NCBI GenBank assembly: GCA_027068915.1
Contig: JAMOLT010000060.1
Location: 1 to 49,488, forward strand
Length of the DNA: 49,488 nt
Reading direction: 5' to 3'
Source: Sedimenticola sp.
Lineage (GTDB): Bacteria; Pseudomonadota; Gammaproteobacteria; Chromatiales; Chromatiaceae
Each line of letters opens with the position of its first letter. Within the stretch, counting starts at the first letter, position 1. Under the pieces are notes generated by a model. That model was not told the origin of the DNA. It saw nothing but the letters and a program-made list of their open reading frames with translations, and did not search any database. Of the stretch, positions 26,473-35,656 are shown piece after piece. The translations under genes and the position numbers were made by a program.

Positions 26473-27629
26473 GTGTCCACCTGTTCCCACGGCAGCGACG
26501 CCAGCGGCGGATGCGGCAGGGAAAGCACGGGAGCTTCTTCTCCTTCCGGCTTCAATCCTTCTTGATTCAGCTTCTGTAGCACCAGATCCGCCAGCCGGGG
26601 GGCAAATGCCAGTTTGGTGGGCCAGGCCACCATGACAGGGCCTTCACCGCCAAGATAGCAATCGTCCGGACGCTTGCCGCCCGGCGTGGCTACTTCGGCG
26701 CGGTTGATTTCCAGGGTGGCCCAGCCCGAGCGGGAAAAATCCATCCAGGGCAGGAGCTTCGCCAGCTCGGATTTCGCCACGGCAATCTGTTGCGCCGGGG
26801 TGCGCGTCACCCCTTCTTCCGCCAGTTGTCCGCCCAGATACCAGAGCATTTCCTCATCCCCCAGGGGATAGCTGGTGACAGTGAGGCGGGGAACGGTGCT
26901 GGCGCCCAGGCAATGGGCATACAGCGCAGGCAAGGGCCCTTTCAGCATCACCATGTGCAGGGGTCTTTTTTGCATTTGCGGAAGTCTCATCCCCCAGCGC
27001 TCCAGCAATCCCGCATTGCCCTCCCCCGCCGCCAGCAGCACCCGCCGGGGCTGCAGGCGCAGTTGCCCGATTCGCAGGCCGCCGTCATCGACTTGCAGTT
27101 TTTCCGGATCATACCGGTAACAGGCGGGCAACGCCTGCTCCCTCATCACCCGCAGCAAAGAGGATACGTCCAGTACCGGCTCCTGCAGCTCATACAGGCT
27201 GCCATGAAAATCCGGCACATCGAACGGAGGAGGAAACTGCGCCCTTGCCAGGGAGGCAACCTTGCCCTGCATGAGCTTGCTGGCGAATACGCCGGCCAGG
27301 GAAGAGCGGATGCCGCCGCTGGACCACAGATGTTGATGCGGGGAAAGCACTCTTGCGGCAGACAGATCCAGCGCTCCCTTTCCCGCCAGGGCGTCCCGCC
27401 ATATGCCGGGCATATCGGCAATGGCCTGGGTGGATTTGCCGATGCCGCCCTTGAGGGCGTATTTGCTTCCGCCGTGAATAATGCCCTGGGAGGCGATGGA
27501 CTGCAGCCCGCCGAGCGCGGCGGATTCCAGCAACAGCGCCTGGTATCCCGCCCGGCGCGCCCGCAGCAACGTCCAGAGCCCGGCGATACCGCCGCCAAAG
27601 ATGAGCAAATCCGGCTGGTATGTACTCAC
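26463..27629 (-). CDS. FAD-dependent oxidoreductase (DAO family)
   Basis: Flavoprotein of the D-amino-acid oxidase/glycerol-3-phosphate dehydrogenase fold, 388 residues. The N-terminal Rossmann motif is LLIFGGGIAGLWTLLRARRA; the GGLQSIASQGIIHGGSKYAL segment near residue 41 is typical of the FAD pyrophosphate region. Unlike most members it lacks a recognisable C-terminal GxxxG pair. It overlaps hldE by four bases and the aldo/keto reductase by ten, so the two redox enzymes are bound into the LPS operon. Substrate unknown; an alcohol or amine on a heptose, hydroxy acid or polyol is plausible but not shown. Confidence 0.85.
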   Translation of the reverse strand: MSTYQPDLLIFGGGIAGLWTLLRARRAGYQALLLESAALGGLQSIASQGIIHGGSKYALKGGIGKSTQAIADMPGIWRDALAGKGALDLSAARVLSPHQHLWSSGGIRSSLAGVFASKLMQGKVASLARAQFPPPFDVPDFHGSLYELQEPVLDVSSLLRVMREQALPACYRYDPEKLQVDDGGLRIGQLRLQPRRVLLAAGEGNAGLLERWGMRLPQMQKRPLHMVMLKGPLPALYAHCLGASTVPRLTVTSYPLGDEEMLWYLGGQLAEEGVTRTPAQQIAVAKSELAKLLPWMDFSRSGWATLEINRAEVATPGGKRPDDCYLGGEGPVMVAWPTKLAFAPRLADLVLQKLNQEGLKPEGEEAPVLSLPHPPLASLPWEQVDTWS

Positions 27630-29050
27630 GAACCCTGTTTGATGCTGTCCACGATGGAGGTGGTGGAAACGCCATCGGTATAGCTCAACACCCGCACCTC
27701 GCCCCCGGCTTCGCGCACACAGGAAGCGCCGGGGATGGCATCCGGGTCATTGTCGCCACCCTTCACCAGCAGATCGGGCCGCAGGCGGCAGATGAGGCGT
27801 TCGGGGGTTTCTTCGGCGAAAGGCACCACCCAATCGACAAAGCCCAGAGCCGCCAGCACATGCATGCGATTGGCAAGGGGGTTGACCGGCCGCTCCGGAC
27901 CCTTGAGCTGGCGCACGGTCTCGTCCACGTTCACCGCCACGATGAGACGGTCCCCCAAGCGGCTGGCCTGCTCCAGATAGGTGACATGGCCGGCATGCAA
28001 CAGATCGAAACAACCGTTGGTGAAGACGATGCGCTCACCCCGATGACGGGCGGCGGCGACAAGATCCGCGAGGCTGTCTTCCGTAACCACGCCGTGTTCC
28101 GCCAGACGCTGCTCCTGCAGCCCCTGGGCCAGCTCCGCGGCGCTGACGCTGGCGGTGCCCAGCTTGCCCACCACGATGCCCGCCGCCAGGTTGGCCAGGG
28201 CCGTGGCCGCCTCCATGGACTGCCCCGCCGCCAGAGCCACCGCGAGGGTGGCGATAACGGTATCGCCGGCCCCCGTGACATCAAAAACCTCCTGGGCGCG
28301 GGTGGGCAGGTGATGCACTTCCCCGGCGGCGCTCATCAGGCTCATGCCCTGTTCTCCCCGGGTGATGAGCAAATGCGCCAGACCGCAGTCATCGATGAGC
28401 TTGCAGGCGGCGGTTTCCAGTTGTTTCTGCGTACTGCAACAACCGGCCACGGCCTCGAATTCGGATAGGTTTGGCGTGATCAGGCTGGCCCCCTGGTAGC
28501 GGCTGAAATCCCGTCCCTTGGGGTCGATGAGCACGGGGACGCCCGCTTCCCGGGCCAGTGCTATCCACGCCTGGGGGTGCGCCAGGGTGCCTTTGCCGTA
28601 ATCGGACAGCACCACCACGTCATGCGTCTTCAGCAGCGCCTCGAAGCGGCGCAGCATCTCAGCAGGGTCGTGATCGGGAAAGCCGTCTTCGAAATCCAGC
28701 CGGATGAGCTGCTGATGACGGCTGATGACCCGCAGCTTGGTGATGGTGGGGTAGGCAGGCTCGCGGAATAACTGCGTCTGCACCCCCGCCTGCCGCAGAT
28801 CCGCCTCCAGACTGTCGGCGGCGGCATCCTCTCCCACCAGTCCCAGCAGGGATACCTGGCCGCCCAGGGCGGCAATATTCACCGCCACATTGCCACTGCC
28901 ACCGGCGCGGCCTTCCTCGTCCCGCACATGCACCACGGGCACCGGCGCTTCCGGCGAAATGCGCTCCGTGACGCCGTGCCAGTAGCGATCCAGCATCAGA
29001 TCGCCAGCAACCAGCACTCTCGCTGCGGAAAAATCAGGAAGCTCGCGCAT
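27626..29050 (-). CDS. hldE: Bifunctional heptose-7-P kinase / heptose-1-P adenylyltransferase
   Basis: Makes ADP-D-glycero-beta-D-manno-heptose for the LPS inner core. The 474-residue product (E. coli 477) has the N-terminal ribokinase-like domain (about 1-320), with GDLMLDRYWHG, RISPEAPVPVVHV and the signature DVTGAGDTVIATLAVAL near residue 256. The C-terminal nucleotidyltransferase domain (about 340-474) carries FTNGCFDLLHAGHVTYLEQA and DGVSTTSIVDSIKQ at the end. ATG 29050 (MRELPDFSAARVLVAGD) fits the family start better than the in-frame ATG at 29095. It overlaps the FAD oxidoreductase by 4 bp. Confidence 0.97.
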   Translation of the reverse strand: MRELPDFSAARVLVAGDLMLDRYWHGVTERISPEAPVPVVHVRDEEGRAGGSGNVAVNIAALGGQVSLLGLVGEDAAADSLEADLRQAGVQTQLFREPAYPTITKLRVISRHQQLIRLDFEDGFPDHDPAEMLRRFEALLKTHDVVVLSDYGKGTLAHPQAWIALAREAGVPVLIDPKGRDFSRYQGASLITPNLSEFEAVAGCCSTQKQLETAACKLIDDCGLAHLLITRGEQGMSLMSAAGEVHHLPTRAQEVFDVTGAGDTVIATLAVALAAGQSMEAATALANLAAGIVVGKLGTASVSAAELAQGLQEQRLAEHGVVTEDSLADLVAAARHRGERIVFTNGCFDLLHAGHVTYLEQASRLGDRLIVAVNVDETVRQLKGPERPVNPLANRMHVLAALGFVDWVVPFAEETPERLICRLRPDLLVKGGDNDPDAIPGASCVREAGGEVRVLSYTDGVSTTSIVDSIKQGS

Positions 29051-29066
29051 GAAAACCTGCGGGCCG

Positions 29067-29151
29067 GCCCGCATTTGCCTGATCATTGGTAACAAGCTGG
29101 ATCATAACTCTTTTTCCTTAGCAGGCTTCCGGCCTGGTGAGAAATGCGGGC
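29067..29151. repeat. MITE-like element 3, between hldE and the outer-membrane gene
   Basis: Perfect 10-bp inverted ends GCCCGCATTT (29067-29076) and AAATGCGGGC (29142-29151). Read inwards from the right, the sequence continues CTCACCAGGCC, matching the ends of the elements at 2507 and 5142. It fills the 100-bp gap in an otherwise closely packed operon and reaches the stop codon of the gene to its right. Confidence 0.5.
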
Positions 29152-30008
29152 TAGAAGCGGAAGACGGCCTGGGCATGGCCGCCAAACTCACTGCCATTCC
29201 CCCCCAGGCCAATTGCCGCCCCGGCTTTCAGGTCGATGCGCTTGCCCAGGGGCAATACCAGGCCGGGATACAGGGTGAGCTGGTTCATGTCGGAAAAATC
29301 CCCCAGATAGGTCAGCTCCAGTACAGGATGCACCGCACCCCAGGGATTGAACAGGATCGCCGCCTTCAGGTCGGCGACGACAAACTGGTCGCCGGAACCG
29401 GGGTTCAGATCATCCGAACTGCCATAGTAGCGTAGCCCCAGGTTGGCAATGCCGTGACCAAAACCGTGCCGCCGGTCCATTCTTATTCCGGCGAGAAATA
29501 CCGTGCCCGTATGATTGATGGCATCATAGCCACTGCCCGGGCGCGCCAGGGTCGTCTCCAGGCGTTCCGGAACCGCGCCAACGCCCAGATAATAGGCAAG
29601 GCCGTAACCGGCATCATCCACGCTTTGCAGCTGATGCTCGAAGGTAAACGTCATGAAATCAAACACGCCGCCATTGCCGTCGATGTCGATGGATTCCCCC
29701 GGCATGATGTAATGATCGGATTTCACCGTGGCGTCGCCTTCGGTATTGAACGGGTAGCTGAAACGGATGCGGAACCTGTCCATAAAGGGCATGGAAACCT
29801 CCGCCATGGTGGTCCAGCCATCAAAATCCTCGACTTCATCCAGTTCCACGCCGGAAAAAGACTCATAGGAGAGCTTGAACTCCATCGCTGCCCCGGTTTC
29901 CGGCGAGAGCGTTTTGAGCGGTTCAGGACTGCGTTGCCCGGCTACCGCCATGCTTGCCAGCAGCAGGCAACCGCCCGCCGCGAAAATCAAACTGTGTTTT
30001 TTCATCAT
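29151..30008 (-). CDS. Outer-membrane beta-barrel protein, unknown function
   Basis: A 285-residue secreted protein. The signal peptide is MMKKHSLIFAAGGCLLLASM with cleavage after AVA-G near residue 23. The mature part is rich in alternating hydrophobic/aromatic strands (FRIRFSYPF, GLRYYGS, PVLELTYLGDF, LTLYPGLVLPLGKRIDLKAG) and ends AQAVFRF with a terminal Phe, typical of BAM substrates. It resembles the transporter-like barrels in the MetA/phenol-degradation or DUF3187 type, but no family was established. Its place in an LPS operon suggests an envelope role. GGATGGG lies just upstream of the ATG pair at 30008/30005. Confidence 0.7.
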   Translation of the reverse strand: MMKKHSLIFAAGGCLLLASMAVAGQRSPEPLKTLSPETGAAMEFKLSYESFSGVELDEVEDFDGWTTMAEVSMPFMDRFRIRFSYPFNTEGDATVKSDHYIMPGESIDIDGNGGVFDFMTFTFEHQLQSVDDAGYGLAYYLGVGAVPERLETTLARPGSGYDAINHTGTVFLAGIRMDRRHGFGHGIANLGLRYYGSSDDLNPGSGDQFVVADLKAAILFNPWGAVHPVLELTYLGDFSDMNQLTLYPGLVLPLGKRIDLKAGAAIGLGGNGSEFGGHAQAVFRF

Positions 30009-30058
30009 TTCCCATCCAAATCAAATGCCACGACCCGCCGGGTCATGACGGCAAAGGC

Positions 30059-30748
30059 TCAGGATACGGCAGAGTCCGGCTTCCTGCGCTCCCAGGCCTT
30101 GTCCCATTCCATGATCAACGGCTTCAGGCTTCGCCGGTAGGCTTCACTGCGGGGCAGTTCCTGCAGATAGAGATCGACAAAGCGCTCGAAGCCGAATTCA
30201 CGCATCACCAGACTGTTGTAGTCACTGTTGTACAGATGGCGGAAATTCCTCGCCCGGGTTTTCCTGCCCAGTTGCCAGGGCCAGAAGCGGATATCCTGAA
30301 TATCGATCAGCCCCATGCCGCCATCCTCTTTCAGCAACACATTACCCGGATGCACCGAACGAAAATAGATGCCTTTCTCGTGCAATTCTCCCAGAAAACG
30401 GGCAAGGGTGCGAAACAGGGTTTCATCCTCCGCCTTTGCCAGCAAATCATAAAATGTCGTGCCTTCGAGCAGATCATACACCACACCATGACGCTGGATG
30501 TCCGGGCAGTAATAGGTCTCCAGAATATTCGGCGCGGATACGCCTCTGGCCCGCAAGCGCCGCGCATTGTTGGCGAAACGTGTATTGTAGGGATACAGCC
30601 TGCCCGAGCTCAGGGGACGCTTGAGGCGAAACACCTTTACCACCCGCCGATCCGGCAGCAGCCAGACCTTGACGCCGAAGGACTGCTCTTCCAGCACCTT
30701 GGCGCCGGCCACCAGTCGTTCATGCTGCTCCGCGCTGATTACCTTCAC
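30059..30748 (-). CDS. LPS-type kinase (InaA/WaaP-like family)
   Basis: Protein-kinase-like enzyme of 229 residues. The N-lobe lysine is in VWLLPDRRVVKVFRLKRPLS near residue 35. The catalytic loop reads FRSVHPGNVLLKEDG near residue 140, with the DFG equivalent IDIQDI near residue 160. The loop lacks the usual HxD Asp (S-V-H-P-G-N), so activity should be checked. The start is GTG at 30748, preceded by GGTGGGG, two bases after the methyltransferase stop. Similar kinases phosphorylate heptose or Kdo of the LPS core; here the target is unknown. The long open frame further upstream (to 30991) overlaps the neighbouring gene and is not used. Confidence 0.78.
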   Translation of the reverse strand: MKVISAEQHERLVAGAKVLEEQSFGVKVWLLPDRRVVKVFRLKRPLSSGRLYPYNTRFANNARRLRARGVSAPNILETYYCPDIQRHGVVYDLLEGTTFYDLLAKAEDETLFRTLARFLGELHEKGIYFRSVHPGNVLLKEDGGMGLIDIQDIRFWPWQLGRKTRARNFRHLYNSDYNSLVMREFGFERFVDLYLQELPRSEAYRRSLKPLIMEWDKAWERRKPDSAVS

Positions 30749-30750
30749 TG

Positions 30751-31473
30751 CTACCCCACCTTGCGCAGCACATAGGTGCGCCACAGGGAGTAGCCCGGCA
30801 GGAAATCCACCTTGCCCGTCACGGCAAAACCCGCTTCGGCAAATTCCTGTTCCAGCTCCTGCCGGGGATGGATAAAGCGGTTCTGGAAGTCCTTCTTGCG
30901 CTTGCGCGGCTTTTTGCCGCTGCTCCTGTCCTGTTCCAGCTTCAAGCGCCGCCAGGCCTTGTAGTTGCCGTCCACCCACAGGGAGATGCAAACGCTGTCG
31001 CGCGTCACGCGATGGAACTCCCGGTAGATGCGCATGCGGTCTTCCCGCTCTCCTATATGATGCAACAGGCGCATACAGAGAATGCCATCGACGGCGGCAT
31101 CCTCCATTTTGATATCAAAGGCGGACGTCTGGAACACCTGGAAGCGGGAGGCAATCTCCGCAGGTTGCAGCTGCTTGGCCACCGCCAGCATCCCTTCGCT
31201 GTAATCCGCAGCATACAGCTCGCGCCGGGGATCTTCCGCCAGCAAATCCCAGAAGCGGCCCGCGCCGCAGGGCAGATCCAGCACCGAAGACGGATTGCCT
31301 GCCATGCGTAAAGCCCGGCGGGCCATATGGTGCTCCCAATGGTTGGACAGCCGCCGCCCGAACGTACTTTGGTGCTTTGCAAAATATTCATCCGCCTTCT
31401 GCCGGGAATACTTGCCGGAAAAATCCAGCTCCCCTTCCCCGACAGGTGGTTTCATGTCATCACTATCGCTCAT
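30751..31473 (-). CDS. Class I SAM-dependent methyltransferase
   Basis: A 240-residue Rossmann-fold methyltransferase. SAM motif I is SVLDLPCGAGRFWDLLAE near residue 63, motif II is ELYAADYSEGMLAVA near residue 85, and VDGILCMRLLHHIGEREDR near residue 128 is the acidic/motif III region. The C-terminus is basic (SSGKKPRKRKKDF). It overlaps msbA by four bases and precedes the LPS-type kinase by two. The position suggests methylation of an LPS sugar, kinase product or lipid; the substrate is not known. Confidence 0.85.
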   Translation of the reverse strand: MSDSDDMKPPVGEGELDFSGKYSRQKADEYFAKHQSTFGRRLSNHWEHHMARRALRMAGNPSSVLDLPCGAGRFWDLLAEDPRRELYAADYSEGMLAVAKQLQPAEIASRFQVFQTSAFDIKMEDAAVDGILCMRLLHHIGEREDRMRIYREFHRVTRDSVCISLWVDGNYKAWRRLKLEQDRSSGKKPRKRKKDFQNRFIHPRQELEQEFAEAGFAVTGKVDFLPGYSLWRTYVLRKVG

Positions 31474-33251
31474 GGACTTCCTTCACGCTGCAGAACGATT
31501 TGATTGTTGTACAAATCTGCATATTCACCCTTTCGTTCAATAAGTTCGGCATGGGTACCTGTCTCGACAATACACCCCCGATTGACCACCAGTATGCGGT
31601 CGGCGTTTTCGATGGTGGACAGGCGATGGGCGATGACCAGGGTGCTGCGGTTTACGGTCAGATTGTGCAATGCCGCCTGCACATGGCGTTCCGACGCCGT
31701 ATCCAGCGCGGAAGTCGCCTCGTCCAGTATCAGTATCGGCGCATCCCGGAGCAATGCACGGGCAATGGCGATACGCTGCCGCTGGCCACCTGACAGGCGC
31801 ACCCCGTCTTCGCCCACCATTGTACTAAATCCCTGGGGCAATTCCTGAATAAACGCCAGCGCATGGGCGGCTTTCGCCGCTGCTTCGAGCTGTTCCTGGC
31901 TCGGCGCCTGCTTCAGTCCGTAGGAAATATTGGCAGCCACGGTATCATTGAACAGCACGGACTCCTGGCCCACATAGGCGATACAGTCGCGCAAGCTGCG
32001 CAGCCGGATCTCGCCAAGGGGAATACCATCCAGGGTAATGCGCCCGGATGTTGGCTCATAGAAACGGGGGATCAGCGCCGCAATAGTGGTCTTGCCACTA
32101 CCGGACGGCCCGACCAGGGCCACGCTTTGTCCCGGCTCCACAGTAAAACTGATGTCGCGCAAGGCATCGTTCTCCGCCTGGTCATAGCAAAAGCTGACAT
32201 TTTCGAAGCAGATCCGCCCTTGCACTTCGTCCAGCTCCCTGACGCCGGTATCCACTTCCGGCTTTTCATCGATGAGGCGGAATACGGATTCGGCGCCAGC
32301 CAGCCCCGTCTGCAATGGCTGGTTGATGGCGGTCAAACGCTTGATGGGGGGAAACAGCAGCCCCATGGCGGTAAAAAAGGCCGTGAACTCCCCAACCGTC
32401 ATGGGCTCCCCACCAAACTGGCCGGTCCCCAGATAGATGAGCAGGGCGATCATGATGGCGCCGATAAACTCGACGATGGGGGCACTGGTGGCGTCCGCTA
32501 CCTTTAGCTTGAAGCGATAGCGCCGCACCCAGTTGGCCAGCTTGTGGAAGCGCTTGCGCTCGGACGTCTCGCCACCATAGACCTTGACGATCTTGTTGCC
32601 CCGGGTGGCTTCTTCAAGGGCATGGGTCATTTCTCCCATGGTTTCCTGCAGATCCCGGCTGGAGCGGCGCATGCGTCCGGCAACAAAACGCACGAACACC
32701 AGCATCACCGGTAACAGTACAGACACCACCAGGGTAAAACGCCAGTTCAGGTACAGCATAAAGCCCAGCAGGCCAATCACGGAAAGGGAGTCCCGCAGCA
32801 GGACAACCAGCACCCGGGTGGCGGCTGTGGTCACCTGGGTGACATCGTAGGTTATCTTGGCAATAAGATTGCCCGTGGCATGAGCATCGAAATAAGCGGT
32901 CGGCAGGGTCAAAATGCGCTCGAACATTTCCCGCCGCAGATCCAGCACCACCTTGCCGCCCACCCACTGAAATGCCACCCGGCTGATGAAACCAAAGATA
33001 CCCCTCGCCACATACAGCAACAGCAGGGCGATGGGCATCCAGAACATATACTGCTCGTCACGCTCCACGAATGCCTTGTCCATTAATGGTTGCATCAGAT
33101 AGGGGATGGCGGGTTCGGTGGCGGCCAGAAAAACCGTGAACAGAATGGCCAGCGCGAACACCAGCCAGTATGGCCGCACATGCTTGAGCAGGCGCAGATA
33201 GAGCGCCTTGCTTTCCGCAAAGGTGGTTTGGGGCAGGTCTTTGCGGCTCAT
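31470..33251 (-). CDS. msbA: Lipid A/LPS flippase ATP-binding permease
   Basis: Half-transporter ABC protein that flips core-lipid A across the inner membrane. The 593-residue product has six transmembrane helices (about 30-310), for example PYWLVFALAILFTVFLAATE. The nucleotide-binding domain (about 345-580) has Walker A VGPSGSGKTTIAALIPRF, Q-loop YVGQESVLFND, signature LSGGQRQRIAIARALL and Walker B ILILDEATSALD, with H-loop VIAHRLST. It abuts the acyltransferase gene with no gap and overlaps the methyltransferase by four bases. Confidence 0.96.
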   Translation of the reverse strand: MSRKDLPQTTFAESKALYLRLLKHVRPYWLVFALAILFTVFLAATEPAIPYLMQPLMDKAFVERDEQYMFWMPIALLLLYVARGIFGFISRVAFQWVGGKVVLDLRREMFERILTLPTAYFDAHATGNLIAKITYDVTQVTTAATRVLVVLLRDSLSVIGLLGFMLYLNWRFTLVVSVLLPVMLVFVRFVAGRMRRSSRDLQETMGEMTHALEEATRGNKIVKVYGGETSERKRFHKLANWVRRYRFKLKVADATSAPIVEFIGAIMIALLIYLGTGQFGGEPMTVGEFTAFFTAMGLLFPPIKRLTAINQPLQTGLAGAESVFRLIDEKPEVDTGVRELDEVQGRICFENVSFCYDQAENDALRDISFTVEPGQSVALVGPSGSGKTTIAALIPRFYEPTSGRITLDGIPLGEIRLRSLRDCIAYVGQESVLFNDTVAANISYGLKQAPSQEQLEAAAKAAHALAFIQELPQGFSTMVGEDGVRLSGGQRQRIAIARALLRDAPILILDEATSALDTASERHVQAALHNLTVNRSTLVIAHRLSTIENADRILVVNRGCIVETGTHAELIERKGEYADLYNNQIVLQREGSP

Positions 33252-34178
33252 TCAATCCACCGGATAGAGCCGGGGGTCAGAGCGCTGGGGGCGGGTGCGA
33301 AAACGGCGATGGATCCACATGTATTGCTCCGGGGTTTCACGCACCCATCTCTCCACCAGGTCATTTACTCGTTGGGTATCTGCTACCAAATCATCACCGG
33401 GAAAATCCTCCCAGGGCGGCTCCAGAAACAGATCGTGTCCCCTGCCGTCTTTTCGCCGGATGGCGCGAAACGGCACGACGGCGGCTCCGCTCAGTTTCGC
33501 CAGGCGTGCAGTGGCGGAATTGGTGGAAGCCGTGACGCCGAAAAACTTCGCAAATACGGACTCCCGGCGCGCCGTATTCTGGTCTGCAGCATACCATACG
33601 GCATGACCTTGTTTAAGGGCGCGAATCAGGCCCCGCACATTGTGCCGGGGAATAAGCCCCTGGATCCATTTGCGCCGCCCGTTGCTAATGACTCGCTCCA
33701 TGACCGGGTTGTTGTCCGGGCGATACATGCCCATGAACGGCTGCACATGTAGCAGCAGACGGCTGCCCAACTCCGGACTGTTCAGATGCGCGGACAGGAG
33801 CAAAACGCCTTTGCCGCGCTGCAATGCCTGCTGCAGGTTTTCCAGCCCATGCACATGCGCAAGCTTTGCAATGCGGCGCGGCGAACCCCACCAGGCAAGG
33901 GGCGCTTCGAGCAGGCTGATGCCGAGATTGTCACGGTTTTCACGCAATAACTGCGCCCGCCACTGCGGACTTCGATCCGGAAAACAAAGATCGATGTTGA
34001 TTTGCGCGATTTTTTTTCGCTTGGGCAGGAACAGCATGTACAGCCGCCCCACGAAAGGGCCGAGAAACAGGATCACGGGATAGGGCAGCCACGCCAGCAG
34101 GCGCAGAGCGCCAACGCCGGCCCAGGCGGGCCACAGGCGTGGATGATACAGCGGGAGTCCTTTGTATTTGTTCGCCAC
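33252..34178 (-). CDS. lpxL: Lipid A acyltransferase (LpxL/HtrB type)
   Basis: Transfers a secondary acyl chain to Kdo2-lipid IVA at the inner membrane. From GTG 34178 the product is 308 residues (E. coli LpxL 306). There is a hydrophobic N-terminal helix (GALRLLAWLPYPVILFLGPF) and the catalytic HX4E motif as HLNSPE near residue 134. MYRPDNNPVMERVISNGRRK lies near residue 155, and the C-terminal ETPEQYMWIHRRFRTRP is a family hallmark. GTG is chosen because the frame open to 34622 runs within rfbD. Chain specificity (LpxL, LpxM or LpxP) is not resolved. It lies 7 bp after rfbD. Confidence 0.9.
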   Translation of the reverse strand: MANKYKGLPLYHPRLWPAWAGVGALRLLAWLPYPVILFLGPFVGRLYMLFLPKRKKIAQINIDLCFPDRSPQWRAQLLRENRDNLGISLLEAPLAWWGSPRRIAKLAHVHGLENLQQALQRGKGVLLLSAHLNSPELGSRLLLHVQPFMGMYRPDNNPVMERVISNGRRKWIQGLIPRHNVRGLIRALKQGHAVWYAADQNTARRESVFAKFFGVTASTNSATARLAKLSGAAVVPFRAIRRKDGRGHDLFLEPPWEDFPGDDLVADTQRVNDLVERWVRETPEQYMWIHRRFRTRPQRSDPRLYPVD

Positions 34179-34185
34179 GACCCCG

Positions 34186-35100
34186 TCAGGCGCCAGCGTC
34201 CCGCATTTCTTCCAGACACAGGGCCAGCCCCCGCCGCCAGTGGGGCAGGCGCACACCGAAAGCCGCCGCCAGGTTGTCATTGTCCAGCACGGAATAGGCG
34301 GGACGGGCTGCGGGCGTGGGATACTGTTCCGTGGAAATCGGATCGAGCACACAATCTTCTGCAGTCTGTTCAAGAATCGCCTGGGCAAATTCATGCCAGC
34401 TGGCCTGTCCTGCGGCAGTGAGGTGGAACACTTGGCCATCATGCCTGCCAAACCGGAACTGGCCCTGAGGCGTTTTGCATTGCGCCAGCACCTGGGATGC
34501 GGCCTCGGCAATGAAGCGTGACCAGGTGGGCGCACCAAACTGATCGGCAACCACCTTGAGCCGGTCTTTCTCGGCGAAAAGCCGTTGCATGGTAAGCAGA
34601 AAGTTTCTGCCCCTGGCACCATACACCCAGGCGGTGCGCAGTATCAGGTGCTCTGCGCGGGACGCAAACAGGGCCTGCTCTCCGGCAAGCTTGGATTTAC
34701 CGTAGATGCTCCTGGGGGCGGGTTCGTCATTCTCCTTCCAGGGCCGGTCTGCGACGCCGGAAAATACATAATCGGTGGAAAAATGCAGCACCGGAATGTC
34801 CATTTCAGCACCCAGCCTGCCCATCTCACCAACCACCTCTGCATTGATCCGGTAGGCCAGCTTTTCTTCAGTTTCGGCCTTGTCCACCGCCGTGTATGCC
34901 GTGGCGTTCACCATCAACGCGGGGCGCAAATCATGCACCAGCACATCCAGGGCAGCACCATCGGTCAGATCCAGATAATGGTCGGCGCCATCCACACCTG
35001 CGGTTGCGACCTCCCCCAGGGTAGCCAGGGTGCGGCGCAACTCCCAACCAAGCTGGCCGCTGTGGCCAAACAGCAGAATCAGGGGGGATGCTTCACTCAT
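34186..35100 (-). CDS. rfbD: dTDP-4-dehydrorhamnose reductase
   Basis: Last step of dTDP-L-rhamnose synthesis: NAD(P)H reduction of dTDP-4-keto-6-deoxy-L-mannose. The 304-residue SDR-type protein has the N-terminal LLFGHSGQLGWELRRTLATL nucleotide loop, VNATAYTAVDKAETEE near residue 61, and the active-site YxxxK as IYGKSKLAGEQA near residue 132. STDYVFSG precedes it. It overlaps rfbC by 8 bp. The same step is also called RmlD. Confidence 0.96.
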   Translation of the reverse strand: MSEASPLILLFGHSGQLGWELRRTLATLGEVATAGVDGADHYLDLTDGAALDVLVHDLRPALMVNATAYTAVDKAETEEKLAYRINAEVVGEMGRLGAEMDIPVLHFSTDYVFSGVADRPWKENDEPAPRSIYGKSKLAGEQALFASRAEHLILRTAWVYGARGRNFLLTMQRLFAEKDRLKVVADQFGAPTWSRFIAEAASQVLAQCKTPQGQFRFGRHDGQVFHLTAAGQASWHEFAQAILEQTAEDCVLDPISTEQYPTPAARPAYSVLDNDNLAAAFGVRLPHWRRGLALCLEEMRDAGA

Positions 35101-35656
35101 GGCAATACTCCGGCAGGCGCTCTTCCGGAATGTCTTTCAACAACAGGGCATCGGCATCTTTGCCGGACAGGCTGGGTTTGCCCACAATGGGCCAGTCGAT
35201 ATCAATATCCTCATCATCCCAGCGGATGCTCAGGTCGGTTTCCGGATGATACAACTCGGTGCATTTGTAGCTGAAGATGGCCTGATTGCTGGTCACCACA
35301 TAGCCGTGGGCGAAACCCGGCGGCACCCACAGCTGGCGGCGGGTATCACCGGAAAGGATCACCCCCACCCATTTACCGAAATGAGGAGACCCCCGGCGCA
35401 CGTCCACCGCCACATCGAACACCTCGCCCATGACCACCTGCACCAGTTTGCCCTGGGCATATGGGTGTTGCAGATGCAGGCCGCGCAGGATGCCGTGGCT
35501 GGACAGCGCCATATTGTCCTGCACGAAAGCGGCGTCTATGCCCGCCTCAACATAGCGCTGCTGCTGCCAGACCTCCATGAACCAGCCACGCTTGTCGCCA
35601 TGCACATCAGGTTCGACGATCAGTACGCCAGGGATATCGGTTTCCAGTACTTTCAT
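35093..35656 (-). CDS. rfbC: dTDP-4-dehydrorhamnose 3,5-epimerase
   Basis: Cupin-fold epimerase converting dTDP-4-keto-6-deoxyglucose to the L-lyxo form. The 187-residue product is typical. It carries [20 protein letters not shown] at the N-terminus, [18 protein letters not shown] with the catalytic His near residue 60, [20 protein letters not shown] near residue 85, and [12 protein letters not shown] near residue 112. It overlaps rfbA by four bases and rfbD by eight. Confidence 0.97.
   Translation of the reverse strand: MKVLETDIPGVLIVEPDVHGDKRGWFMEVWQQQRYVEAGIDAAFVQDNMALSSHGILRGLHLQHPYAQGKLVQVVMGEVFDVAVDVRRGSPHFGKWVGVILSGDTRRQLWVPPGFAHGYVVTSNQAIFSYKCTELYHPETDLSIRWDDEDIDIDWPIVGKPSLSGKDADALLLKDIPEERLPEYCHE

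Noticed and set aside
34179-34622. N-terminal extension of the acyltransferase frame into rfbD
   Set aside because: The extension lies inside rfbD in another frame and has no family similarity. GTG 34178 gives normal LpxL length.
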